From Gonapodya prolifera JEL478 (taxonomy: Eukaryota; Monoblepharomycota; Monoblepharidomycetes; Monoblepharidales; Gonapodyaceae): 64,000 nt of DNA. The position numbers were made by a program, and so were the translations under genes. This document shows positions 18,878 to 30,040 of this stretch, piece after piece. The stretch is taken from positions 1 through 64,000 of the forward strand of contig KQ965843.1 in the NCBI GenBank assembly GCA_001574975.1. The letters are read 5' to 3'. Position 1 is the stretch's first letter, and each line of letters begins with the position of its first letter. Under the pieces are notes generated by a model, which was given only the letters and a program-made list of their open reading frames with translations, did no database searches and was not told the DNA's origin.

Positions 18878-19552
18878 AAATCGTAACCTGCAATCTGAAC
18901 CAGCCGTACGCCAATTTTGGCGGTCAGATCTCTTCCTATTTCGAAAATTGTAGCGCTAAAAGTTTGATAAACTTCCCAAGGACGGCGCCGATCGAAAAAA
19001 ATATTTTGTATCGACACTCCATAGTTATTGCATCGACGACCCGACGATAATGGGCAACCTCACATGCGTGATCTATTCAAGTCTAGGTGCGTCTGTACAG
19101 GACAGCGCACGCTCGAGTGATTAACCATAACTCGTACGGTTCTACTCAAGCTTTTCATCTGTGGATCACGAAGCTGCTTTTGCATGTCTCCCGCTTCAGC
19201 ACGAGGGCATCATGAGATCATCAAATTTGCAATGTATCAATGGAAGCAGGTAAATATAGTCAAAACAGAGACTGAGACTAAAACAATATCCAAGTGACTA
19301 CCGAAGAGCAGCGTTCAATCCCTTCAAGCAGGCGTTGCGATCCAATAAGGACGTGTGCCGCAGAGTGATACTTTCTCCGCAATCTTGCAGATAAGTATAG
19401 TTGCCGGCAAATGTTGAAACCTTTATGGTATCGACGATATCATTGCGAAAAAGAAGGAATGAGTGGGCGGGTTTCATCAAACCATAATGGAATGGCGGAT
19501 TACTGACGCTTGCAGTGTCTGGCGTAATTGCTCCTTGGGCTCTATGATGGCA
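18878..19552. other. Intergenic region, no gene seen
   Basis: Open frames here are short and without recognisable motifs. The last part (19477-19552) may be a frameshifted tail of the neighbouring ankyrin pseudogene, since the -1 frame reads HSAVIDAIIEPKEQL. Confidence 0.5.
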
Positions 19553-20236
19553 TCAATCACAGCAGAGTGCGATGCAAGAGTGCAACTGCGCAGTGAGAGC
19601 TCCCTTTGTATGCTGATCGATTTCCAAATACCGCAGTAGCTCTTTGTTGGGACTCTTGCAAGCCGCATCAAGTTCCGCTTCAGAGACACGAGCTCCGTGT
19701 GCGAGAAGAAGGCGCACATTCCCGGTACTGGGTTGAAGGTTGCATGTGCCGCACGAGTCGTTCATCTTCACCGGATGGTTGATTGTGACGGTACCGCCCT
19801 TCAGACTGATTTGAAGTCGCCCTTCACCAATCGCCAAACACAAGAGACTCGGAAAGGCATTCACCCTCCATCGAACTTTATCCCATTCGGACGCTTCCCA
19901 CTTCCCATGAGATCAGCTCCCTATTCTCCACTCTACAGCCACGTCCACGTTTGCTCCCTTCTCCAGCAACGCCCGGACAGCTCCGACCCGCGCATGCACG
20001 ATCGCCAGTAACAGCGCACTTTCGCAGTCAACGGTGTGCTCCCTCCATTGAAAGTCATCCCGCGATTGGTTGCTGACCTTCACTTTCAGGGTTACCCTCT
20101 TACGTGCATCAGGACTCGCCCCTGCCTCAATCAGTCGCGCTACGTCAGCCTACAACCCTTCCTCTACCGCTTCGATGAGCTTCGCGTTGAAGTTTTCAGT
20201 CGCTGTCGCGGTGTGATTCCGCAGGAGGGAAAACAT
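19553..20236 (-). pseudogene. Ankyrin-repeat protein pseudogene
   Basis: Starting at an ATG at 20236 (MFSLLRNHTATATENFN), one frame runs to 19553 and shows ankyrin-type repeats: ADVARLIEAGASPDAR, then CESALLLAIVHARVGAVRAL followed by LEKGANVDV, then NVRLLLAHGARVSEAEL with ELLRYLEID. Such repeats bind other proteins. The frame is broken by an in-frame TAG (20150-20152) and an in-frame TGA (19913-19915), yet repeat sequence continues in the same frame after each, so these are simple stop mutations and not introns. The 3' end may also be frameshifted. The family is commonly amplified in fungal genomes. No intact neighbour copy is present. Confidence 0.6.
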
Positions 20237-20620
20237 GGTGAATCGTGGGACAACGTGTGTCCACAGGTCTCTGTAATCGATCCCGACATGTCTTTAAATG
20301 AGCCTTTGTTTTATAGAGTTCACAAAGACAATGCGCAATGTAACATGTAAAGATCATTTTCGTTTCAGCTGCCATTCTCGTCGTCCAATTCATTCTGACC
20401 GCCCCAACTCTGCTGCAAAGATATCCAGTTTGGCGCATAAAAAGAGTTTATTCGGGTGGCTTGCACGTGGAAAGGGTTCGTCGGGGTTCGTTATCCTGCC
20501 GTAAGGTCTTGAAGGGAAGTTTTTGCTGGTCCCTCTCAGCCTGGCTGGCGGCCTCTGTCCTTTAAAAGGAGGGGTTGTTCACGTTTCGGATCACTGCAAT
20601 ACAGTATTACCTCTGCAAGA
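20237..20620. other. Chitinase upstream region
   Basis: Presumed promoter and leader of the chitinase gene. No open frame or repeat stands out. A TTTAAAAGG stretch lies at about 20560, some 60 bases before the ATG, and could serve as a TATA-like element, but this is only a guess. Confidence 0.4.
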
Positions 20621-22267
20621 ATGCGTTGGGGAATCGCGTTGTGTGGTCTACTCCTCGTCTCTCCGTTCGCCATCGCGCAACCCCCAGTGGGAAACAACAG
20701 TCTTGGCACTGTCGGGTGAGTTGGACATTCCGCTGAGTTTGGTGCCACTCATTCTGAACTCACCGTTATCACCAGCAATAATGTTACCGCTGCCAATGTC
20801 TCCGCGCCGGCATCAACACGACCACCATCCGCACCGCCCAAGCAAGGTTCTGGCGTCCTCGCATTTTACGCCAACTGGATGACATACTCCAATTTGAGTG
20901 TCTCCGGCATCGACTTCACCGGCGTTGACACCGTCGCGTGGGCATTCTGGACCGCGCTCAAGAACGGGTCCATCGTTTCCACGGACGCGTATGCCGATTT
21001 CCAAGCCGAGGGGAACGGAACCATCCCACGCCTCAACGCCGCGAAGCAAAAATACGGGTTCAGAACCATGCTTTCGATTGGCGGGTGGAGTTCGTCGCAA
21101 AATTTCAGTGCCGTGGCCGCGAACACTGCGGCGAGGAAGGTTTTTGCGCAGGAGTGCTTGAAAGCTTGCCAAGACTATGGCTTCGATGGAGTGGACCTTG
21201 ACGTGAGTGTCATAAGACGTGCATGAATGCAATAATTTTTTCACACGCTCTGCGCCATGATGTTTTCTATGATTGAAGTGGGAATGTTAGAATTACGTCC
21301 TCAGTTGTCTCTTCGTTATTCACCAATATCTTATTCCGCTACTTTTAATCTAGACCCTCGCGGTGGCGGGCTGGACCAAAACTACTTCTCTCTGGGGGAC
21401 GGCGCGTTCTTTGACCTCCTGCTGAAGGACCTCCGTGCGGCGTTGGGAAGCCAGTACCTGATTTCCATCGACGTGTCGCTTGATATCAGTCGGTACGACG
21501 GCTATACGTGGTCGTACGGACAAACTGTTGATTGGATCAACATTGTGAGTTGTGGAACCGGCATGCTCCAAACCGTCGATCCCTGACCCACTGTTTGTAA
21601 ATTGTAGATGGCTTTCGACTTTGTCGGTGTCCTTCAACCGCTTGCAGGTCATTGCTCTCCTCTGGGCGACGACACAGCTGGCGATCCCAACAAAGCCGGG
21701 AACGTAAGGAAGAGTGTCTCGGACTTCCTGGCAGCAGGAGTGGATCCTGTCAAGCTGACACTGTTGACACCATTTTACGGAAAGTCCGTGAGTACATAGC
21801 TCTGCCAAATTGTTCGTATGACGCACCACTAATTCATATGCGCCGTGCGGTCCTCGTGTGACAAAGTGGAACGTAACTTCGAACGACAACAATGGTCTCT
21901 ACCAGATCGTTGACACATACGACTCGGACCAGGTCTATCGGGATCTGCGGGCCAACGGATGGCTCCCCACTTCTTCCACCGCAGGCTCCGGTTTTACCAA
22001 GTAAGTCGTGTCTTTGACAGTAACAAGATGCGGTACCCATATTTTGTCAACCACAGAACGTTCTGGAACTCCACCCAAGCCTCAACACTCCTGCGCCGAA
22101 ACTCGGCGACCTCTTTCACGTTCGTTTCGTACGACGACCCAAGCACAATCACGGCAAAGGGTCAGCTTGCCAAGCAAAACGGGTTCGGGGGTGTTGGGAT
22201 GTGGGAGGTTTCGCAAGATTACCAGGGGGAAATGCTGGACGCGTTGATCGCTGCGTTCAAACAATAA
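20621..22267 (+). CDS. Secreted GH18 chitinase
   Basis: Cleaves beta-1,4-linked N-acetylglucosamine in chitin, for wall remodelling or feeding. Seven exons: 20621-20715, 20776-21202, 21279-21285, 21354-21544, 21608-21787, 21867-22000, 22057-22267; 414 aa. The signal peptide is MRWGIALCGLLLVSPFAIAQ, followed by a Ser/Thr/Pro linker. The barrel has VLAFYANWMTYS, then MLSIGGWSSSQNF (the SxGG strand), the catalytic GFDGVDLDWEYP (DxxDxDxE), QNYFSLGDG, INIMAFDFVG, LLTPFYGKS and GVGMWEVSQDY. The catalytic Trp-Glu of DWEYP lies on a 7-nt exon (21279-21285); without it the frame is lost and the active site is absent. The tunnel-type insertion is short, as in compact fungal GH18 enzymes. No chitin-binding module is attached. 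Confidence 0.92.
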
Positions 22268-22583
22268 ACTAAGATATACAGAAAACGTGAATTGATAGAA
22301 TAAATGATCCATTGCATTGGAACCACGAAATTGGACCACAGCGCTGCTTATCGCCCCGGAATATTTTCCACCTGTTTGATTCGTGTGATACCATCGACGT
22401 GCTATCGAATAGTCACGCTGTCTTCATTCCGTCGATTCTTACAAAACATCATTTGACTTGCTGCGGCCGGCTGCTTCTGGACACCGAAATCGAATCTGCC
22501 AAAATCCCGTCGCTTCCTCGCATTCCCCATCGCTTCCTTTACTCCGTTTCACGCCATCCCGCCTCTCTCCATCACACCCCGCA
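22268..22583. other. Intergenic region
   Basis: Between the chitinase stop and the next start. The last 100 bases are pyrimidine-rich with many CATTCC/TTCC runs, typical of leaders in this window. No gene seen. Confidence 0.5.
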
Positions 22584-23852
22584 ATGAGCGCTTCCCCATC
22601 TGCATCAGACGACAAAGCATCGGTCGTCCCCCCTGCCGTCGCACTCCTTCAGGTACGGTATTCGTGGCACCCGGAATGAACCTAGTGTGGTGATTGAGTG
22701 TTTTTGGGCGTACAGAAGCATGGGACGGAGGGAAACTCTGACATCGCAGCAGAAGGTGAGTTTTCCGACGTGAATCCTCGGACGTGAGAGCAATCATGAT
22801 ACCATTGCCATTGAAGACACTGTACAGGGTACACGGATGAGGTCAGTCATCGTTTGTGTCGAACCAAGTTGAAAGCTGATCCACTTCAATGTGAAGCTAT
22901 GCGACACTCGATCGTCTCTCTGGAGCCTTTGCGCGGAGTCTCAGAGGTTGGTTTCTCCTCCGCTCTTCCATCCATCTTCGGGTCTCTCAAAGATGTATTT
23001 TGAATTTGATGTTGCCCGACATCGGAACTGTCAGACGTTCTCGCCAACTGGTAACACCCCACCCACCATCTCCACCATCTTGCCGTTGCATTCACAATCA
23101 CTATCGACCATACAGGTGGCCCTTCCGCAAATCCGACTGTGTCGCCATCGTCCTCCCCCCACACCTCACACCCACCTCCTCTGCCTCGGCACCACCACCA
23201 ACCTCCTTCTACGCCCTGGAAACTCTGATCGCCATCACGGGCACACTGCGCGCATGCGGGACCGTCGCGCTCTTCACCTACGCACCCGACCTCCCGCACC
23301 GCCTGGCGACCTTCCACGGCGACCACGGAGTTCCCACCCCGCCACCTACACCGGGGCAGCGCCTACCGGCGCCAACACCTCGCATCCTGGTTCACCCTTC
23401 GCACGCCTCCTTCGCCATCCTACCATTCCCCACGGTCGTCTACGGCCCCGACAAACCCCCCCACCTACGCGGAATGGCAAGGGACAAAACGCGGACTGTG
23501 AGGGATCTTGTCGGGAGGGGCATGGATGTTGTGGATGAGGTGCTGCCGGTGTGGGATCCGAATGAGACGGCGGGGGATGGCGGGAGGTGGGCGGTGTGGC
23601 TTGATGGCGAAAAGAAGGGAGTGACATATGCGTGGGTACATCTTTATTTTCATTTTCGTGCACGGATGATTGGTACTGACTGTGCACGGTCGTACGTGTA
23701 GGGAGCTTGAACGGCACCTCGCAGATGAAGAACGTGCCTCAAAGGCGGATAACATTGAGGCGCAACAACTTCACACCTCAGAACTTGGATCGGTGAACGG
23801 AATTCTTCGCGTCTTGGCCTCGATATCAAAGGTGGGTAAGTCGTTGGCTTGA
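22584..23852 (+). CDS. Unrecognised protein with short 5' exons
   Basis: A chain of in-phase exons is visible: 22584-22652 (MSASPSASDDKASVVPP...), 22716-22755, 22817-22841, 22897-22946, 23035-23050 (16 nt) and a long exon from 23116 to about 23630. It reads SYATLDRLSGAFARSLRDVL, then SDCVAIVLPP, FYALETLIAITGTLRACGTV, and later KTRTVRDLVGRGMDVVDEVL and GRWAVWLDGEKKG. A last exon probably holds the acidic coiled-coil stretch ELERHLADEERASKADNIEA near 23700-23830, but I could not find a donor/acceptor pair that joins it in frame. I do not recognise the family. YATLDRLSGAFARSL has a faint look of an adenylate-forming enzyme start, but the rest does not support it. Start and first exons are good, the 3' end uncertain. 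Confidence 0.5.
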
Positions 23853-24343
23853 ATTTTGACCTCTAAATTGATCGGCACTCTGTTCCATGAATCGAAAGGG
23901 GGGAAGAATCAGCTTATCGAGCAGAAATGAAACTTTAGGTGACAAAGTATCCCGACTGTGATGCTTTATAGAAGAGACAAGCTCCAACATAATCAACAAT
24001 TGTAATTATACGCGCTCCATTCACTTCGAGTTTCACATGAAACCAGCACTTATCCTTTGCATTACTACGGTAAGAAGGATAACCAGCGAAGGGGGCGGGT
24101 GGTTTTGTGGGTGCAGCTTCACACCTCTTCGCTTATTGCGCGATCGTGCATCCATCGCACCGCAGGAAGTGACTAAGCGCCCATCGAACGACGAGCGGAC
24201 GCTCTTCTTCAACTCCCCGCGTATACCCAGCTCTTTACCTGCCTGGCCTGCGATCCAGTGTGGACGGAAGTCGAGAGCTCTCGGAACCAAACAGCTTCGG
24301 GTGGGTCGACAACAAGGGTTGGTCAGCGGGAGCTGCAGGCGAG
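23853..24343. other. Intergenic region upstream of the Atos-like gene
   Basis: A short ATG frame at 24037 (MKPALILCITT) followed by a GTAAGA donor could be a leader exon of the next gene, but I cannot link it. No other feature seen. Confidence 0.35.
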
Positions 24344-27300
24344 ATGCGCGGACTGCCAGACTCTGTCGACGAGGGTGGAGACTACTTGGACAAGGCGCTG
24401 GGCGGACGGAGCAAACGGAGCGGGAGTCGGGGTGTAGGCGGTGAGTTGGGTCCTCGATGGGGGCGGAGCGGCGTGAAGGATAAATATACAACTCCACTTA
24501 ACGATGTTCTAGATGTAGGAGAAGACGCAGGACTGCAAAAGCCAATCGTCGACGGTCCAACGGCGCGACAGTGGGACGCAGCTGCGGCGGACGCAGCACC
24601 GCTCGCATCTACGCGACACACGACCGCAGACGCAGTTGCACGTACTGCGCACGCCATCATTGCCGCCCGGGCCGGTCTCTCGGCCTCGTCCCCCTCGTCC
24701 CCAACCGGAACACGCACCACGTCGCTCTTAGACCGCTCCGCCCTGCTTAGCACACTCACAACCACCCCTTGCCTATCCTCAAACCCAGCCGCCCCACTTT
24801 CACTCGACGTGTTCCGTCTCGACAGCCCCGGGTGGCTAGTGGAACGGTGGCTCATCTCCGTGGACTTGGTTACCAGTGTCGGACTGCCGGGAAGGGATGC
24901 GTGGAATGTGGAGCAGCTGTGCGAAGCCGTCGCCGCAGTGCTGAGCCTGAGTGGAGAGGATGAGAGGACGTACTGGTACGCATTTGCTGGGGGTTGGANG
25001 GGGGGGGTGAGGGTGCGAGGTCTGGATTGCAAAGGACGGACGACCGAGCTGCCTGAGCGCAGCCAACGGAGCGAGGACTCGGAGGCCTAAGCGCGATAGC
25101 GCTGACCGAGGTTGTCCGGCAGAGGCGAGTTCCCCGCGAAGCGGTATACACTCGGGGATCGAGTTGAAAGTCTCGGCTGACGGGAGGCGAATGATCGTCC
25201 GAGCCGAGCCGAGCCAATAAGCTCTACACCACCACGGCGAGAGGCGAACTACCTACCAATGACATTCACACTCTTGTACACGTCCACTCCCCCTTCAGTC
25301 TTTCGTCCCACTCGGGCCACATCATATCCCCATCTCCATCCACACCGACACCCTCATCTCCGTCCTCCCACTTCCTTCCCTCCCACGCACTCTCACCACC
25401 GCACACGCACACGCCACCGTCCTTCCCACACACTGCATCGCTGGCGGTGCACAACTTCGCTCCCGCACTCATCACCACGACATCGCCATCGCATGAGCAT
25501 GAAATACCGCTGCAGGGAGAGGGGCAAGGACAGTGGTCGGTCGTAAGGCTTGCGTTGGTGTACGATTCCTCGGTGGTGCAGGTTCCTGGCGACCTGTCAC
25601 CGGCTCCGAACGACGTGGACCACGAATCAACCGCGACAAGTAGCGAGCACGTCTCTCACACAGCCCCAATCCCACCAGCGAATCCCCCCCGTGTATTATC
25701 GTCGTTACGTTCTTCCGGCCTAGCTCTCCTTCGTACCTCAACAACACCACCACTCCAACAACCGATAACCACACCCACCAAACCGGCGCCTCCACCCGCC
25801 CGCCGCCCATCCCTCTCCTCCGCACTCCCACCCTCGCTCTCGAAGCCACTTCGCCCACCTCTGCCAACAATATCTTCCATCCGCCCAGCCCTCGCGATCC
25901 TGCCCATCCCGACATCCTCGCCGCCCCGATCACCAATCGGCCCCTCTGCAACCCCGGCATCCACAAGTTTGGGTGCAAGTGGCGGGGGGATGTGGGGCCC
26001 CTTTGTGGGCTCGTACGAAGAGTCACTCCTCTCGCGGCGACTTCCCACACCCCCATCCGCCCCCCTCCCGTTCCTCGCCATCCTCGGCTCCACATCCTCC
26101 CACCCCTCAACTCCACCCCGCCTGCAGTGCACACGTCAACTTTCCCTCCCCTTCGACGCGGTGTTCTGGGACCTCCCGGGCGGCGAAGACGAGGCGGGCG
26201 GTGGGAGGGGCGGCAAAGGATGGACGCCGTATGTGGGGACTGTTGATGTCGAAGCCGGGGTGGGGACCAAGCCGTGCAAGGTGTCGAAGAGAGTGAGGGG
26301 GAAGGGTGATGTGGCGGTGGAGGATGGCGAGGAGGATGTGGATGCGCCGGGGGGACGGGAACGGTTGCGGTCGGGGCAGGTGCAAGTGCAGGGGTATCGA
26401 TTGCCGGAACGTGGGCAGTTGCAGATCGTACGTGTGCGGTTGTTTCTTCATGCCGTTCTACACGATTTGTAACGCCACCCGGCTTCCCACCAGATCATCA
26501 AAAACCCCTCCCGCACAGCCGTCAAAGTCTTCCTCCTACCCTACGACTTCACATCCCTCCCACCATCATCTCGAACTTTTGTCCGACAAAAATCATACGC
26601 GGTGCCTGGAACGTCCGTCTCAACGCGCCCCGCTACCGTCGTGCGTCCCTCGGCGCCTTCACCGTCGGCGTCACTTCCCTCCACTGGCACCCCAGAAGCC
26701 ACCACGCCAGGGGGTACGAAGAAACCCCGAGGCCCGCTTCGATACGCGTTGCATCTGCAGATCGCCAAAGACAGCAAGGGCAGAGTGTTTCTATGGCGCA
26801 CGATGCGGGTGGTGTTCTCGCATGGTGGGGAGGGCGGTGGGGAGAAGTTGGATGTTGTCGTGGAGGAGGGTGCGAGGTGAGCATTTTGCTGGGGGCAGGT
26901 GATGGGTGCGTTGATGCGACAGCCGGGTGAGCTGATCACACGTTCTTGCAGTATGCCCCTTACGAACCCAGGAGCACCGCCATCGCCCGCCCCCTTCACA
27001 CACCTTGGCAGGTCTTTCCCCTCCCCCTCTCCATTCCCCACCTCCGCAGCCTACGCTTCCTTCGCGGGTCGATCGACAGGGGGACACACAACGTCACCCG
27101 AGTTGTTCGCTGAAAGGCTCATCGGGACTTCGTGCGCGTCGCTGGGACAGACTGGGACGGGATTACCTCTTGCCAGACGGAGGTCCGGTCTGGCGAGGGG
27201 TCTTGCCCGCGTTCCAGAGGTCGGTGACATTGGTCGAAGTTCGGGGGGAGAAGACACCGACAGCGAGGATGAGCACGAAGATGGATACGTTCTTCATGGA

Positions 27301-27633
27301 CGTATTTTGGAGGGAGGGGTCAAAGGCGCACATGTGGAGAACGTGGGTCCTGTGAGGGTTGGTAGCGGCTCGGCCTTGTCGGCCGCGCTTGGCGGAGCTG
27401 GGAAGGCAAGGGTGCGAACCGCCCGCGAGAAGAGTGTGGACCATGTGAACTCTGCCACGGGATTCCCAGGATCGGGAAGTGTCGAGGGTGAACCGGCACG
27501 CGACTCGGATGGAAACGGTATCAAGCTCGACGCAGACAATGGGGTTGACGGGGTTGTCTTTGGGCGGGGCGGGAGTGGAAACGTCGGAGGCAGAGGTGGT
27601 GGGGCTGTTGAGATGTGGGCTGGTGCACGGTGA
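24344..27633 (+). CDS. Atos/FAM214-type protein
   Basis: Homologue of the Atos (FAM214) family, thought to be nuclear regulators and linked to meiosis/chromosome segregation in fungi and to transcription in animals. Exons 24344-24440, 24513-24975, 25299-26427, 26494-26876 and 26952-27633 give 917 aa. The conserved core is plain: MWGPFVGSYEESLLSRRLPT, PLPFLAILGS, LSLPFDAVFWDLP, PYVGTVDVE, then GYRLPERGQLQIIIKNPSRT, AVKVFLLPYDF, RTFVRQKSYAV and KDSKGRVFLWRTMRVVF. Long Pro/Ser-rich segments separate the two blocks, as usual. The start is the first ATG of the upstream open frame; an upstream leader exon is possible. Intron 2 (24976-25298, 323 nt) is four to five times the usual size because of an inserted repeat. 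The two last introns fall inside conserved sequence. Confidence 0.85.
25020..25215 (+). repeat. Intronic repeat element, copy A
   Basis: GC-rich insertion filling most of Atos intron 2. A core around 25065-25130 (CGGAGCGAGGAC, GGCCTAA, CGCGA, GCTGACCGAGG, AGGCGA, in that order) matches the segment at about 44135-44200 inside an acyl-CoA dehydrogenase intron. It ends in a GAGCC-GAGCC-GAGCC triplet. Both copies lie in introns, in sense orientation. A single N lies just upstream at 24999. Confidence 0.6.
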
Positions 27634-29399
27634 CAGGATCGGATCAGTCGGTGGGGAAGGAGTCAGTGTTCACCATGGTATTGTATAATTTTTTTGATCT
27701 TCTGCTAGTTGTGGAATACATTGTTATGAGATTGGCATGGTAGTATACTTCGTTTATAAGTTCAGTCGGGCTGAGTTGACCGGAGGAGCTACGGTTGCAA
27801 GGGAAACCCCGACAACGACGACGACGACAACAACGACAATGCGCGCGCCAGCTACGGCTCACATTTGAACTGTTACACTTCTATGCTTCTAATATACCTT
27901 GATATACCCCGACTATACCCCGACACTGCAATGCTTCTGTGGAGGGGGCCGGGCGAGGGTGGTTGTTGAGTGGGTGCAAGGGCGCGTGGAGGGCGAGCGA
28001 GATATAGGCGGAGCAAGGGAAGAGCAGAGCAAGAGAGCCGAGAGGTCAAACCAAATGACCTGGGAAGCGAGCGAGACGAGCGGAGCAAGAGCAGAGCAGA
28101 GCGAGAGACGAGTGTACGAAGACTGTCTTGGTGATGAAGAACTACGGCGTTTATAGATCGGTTAAATCTAGTTTTACGCTAGGCCACAAATGGATTCGGA
28201 GTGTGGCCTGTTCGTCGGTGGCCATGCCCACAGGTCACGTAATGCCCGAGCCCCCTCACACTTCTATCATACCCACTATACCTCGACTTTACCGCGATGC
28301 TTCGATATCTCTACCATACCCTGATATACCTTGACTATACTCTGTTTATCAAGAACGGAACGGCGGCAGGGTTGACGCCTCGGTCTCCCTCGTGAGATTT
28401 GACAGCTCGTCTCCTTTCAGTTCAGTGGTTAAAGGCTGCGCGACTTCTGGCGAGCATGTCCAACAGAAACAGCACGGTGTGTCACTGCGAGCGGCGTCCG
28501 CGTCGCGCACCCTGGGCGCTTTCCTTTGGAAGCGGCAGACTGGCTCGCATTCTTGTTTAGAGCTTGTAGTGACATACGAGCAAATACACTGGTGTCTTTC
28601 CTCGTGATGAAATCCGCCCCGCGCGAGTCTCTTGAGCTAATCGTAAATTGTTACACTGCGGAGTCGACTTTGAGTGCGTACATTGTCTTGAACGAAGGAA
28701 GGAGGATCTTCTGTTGAAAACCTGTATTGTTCGTCACCATCAGTGGTTTATGTGTTCACTTCAGAATATTGATGTTATTTTAGTGTTGCATTATGTAACC
28801 TTTCATGTTTGTTTGAAAACCTTTTATTTAATCGAGAATCCAATGGCGTCCTTCGACACCCGACAAGGTCCCTTAGCTATTTCGTTATGATGTCGCTCGG
28901 CGCAGTTCTAATTCCATTTCTTGCCACGTTTCCTCGTCGACCGATTCCTCTTAGTCGGAGGAGGCTCTTTGTGTGTGAACGCTCGGAGTCATTGGTTTGC
29001 AGAAATCGACTCACCAGGATCTTCCGCGGCACCATGTCCACTACCCGGTTGCACCACATTCAAATCTGATGTGCTGACGGATCCGCTCGTAGGGACTTAA
29101 ACGTAGTGATTGTCGTTCGGATAACATTCAACGGTTCCGTTCTCGACGAGAACCGTGCGGACTTACCTTTGAGGAGTCACCAAGACATGCCTGGTCCACT
29201 GCTGCTGACACGGCAACTCCGTGCCCCCCTCCTCCGCTTCATCGACTGAAGAGGCGTCATTGAATGCTTCACCCAGTCCCCCCCTCCATCGCGCTCCGTT
29301 TCTTCGCATGATCCCGTCGGATGACTTTCAAGAATAGTTTGGGAGGGTTGTGGGCTTTGCATCAACGAGATTGGGCAACCTATCAGCGTTCGCGCCAGC
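27634..29399. other. Gene-poor region with purine-rich and TATACC repeats
   Basis: No gene supported. Contains a TATACC-(C/T/A)-GA mini-repeat cluster at about 27890-27925 and again at 28258-28350, flanking a purine-rich tract. The remainder (28390-29399) has short open frames on the plus strand that do not resemble known proteins. Confidence 0.5.
27940..28115 (+). repeat. Purine-rich GAGC/GAGA repeat tract
   Basis: A tract of about 175 bases made largely of G and A on the plus strand, with repeated GAGCGAGA, GGAGCAAG and AGAGCAGAGC words. Internal near-duplicates occur at about 28010-28035 and 28075-28100. It could form triplex or stalled-fork structures, or be a decayed minisatellite. Confidence 0.6.
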
Positions 29400-30040
29400 A
29401 TGGCACAATCCGTCCGCCTCTGCAGCGTGAGCACGCGACCCAATGCCCAGGGCAGCGACGTGCTGATTCTGACTATTCGCAACGATGGGCAGTGCGGGCT
29501 CAGTGTTCAGAGTTCGAGGGTCGGAGTTGTCGAAAACGTGAGCTGCAGGAGAGTTCGATGACAGAGATGGTGAAGAGATACGAAGGTGCGAAGCCTGAAG
29601 TCCCAGATTCGATGAGAGGGAATCAGTGCGAGGTGGGGAGTTTGGTGTGGAAGACGCAGTGGGACCACCAGAAGGTAGCGGCGGATCGGATCGCTGTAAT
29701 GGCGGTATAGCTGAATTGAGAGAAGGCGATATACCAGCGGAGATGGGACAAGGAGAAATGGAATGTTACTCCGGTAACACGACGATGACGAAAGATTCGT
29801 CTCGGAAAATGGGATGCTTACGATCTCTTTCGGTGCATCCCCCAAAAAGCCAGCGGCGGCACTGGACTTGCCAGCAATTGGCAGTCTCTTCAGCAAGCGC
29901 TCTGAGGATCCCTCGAAGACGTCTTCCGCTTCGTCCACACCCAATCCTTCGGGGAGACGGCTTTTCAACCTTCAGAGAGCGAGGGTGATGCTCTTTTCAT
30001 TGTCATGCCTGTGACGGACAACATTGGTTTATCTTGATGC
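29400..30040 (+). CDS. Possible small protein related to the 30.5-31.3 kb duplicated genes
   Basis: An ATG at 29400 opens MAQSVRLCSVSTRPNAQGSD, followed by VLILTIRNDGQCGLSV to a GTGAGC donor at 29538. Later, 29810-30020 reads LTISFGASPKKPAAALDLPA and EGDALFIVMPVTDN in different frames. The phrase QGSDVLILTIRND resembles QGGTVDTLIVSLAEP of the segment at 30.99 kb, so this may be a diverged member of the same local family. I could not build a full exon chain, and stops interrupt each frame, so it may be a pseudogene. Confidence 0.3.

Noticed and set aside
25472-26134. Minus-strand frames opposite the Atos gene
   Set aside because: Shadow of Pro/Ser-rich coding sequence; the conserved Atos blocks are on the plus strand.
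28390-29060. Possible gene across 28.4-29.1 kb
   Set aside because: Plus-strand open frames are short, overlap each other in different frames and have no splice chain or motif.
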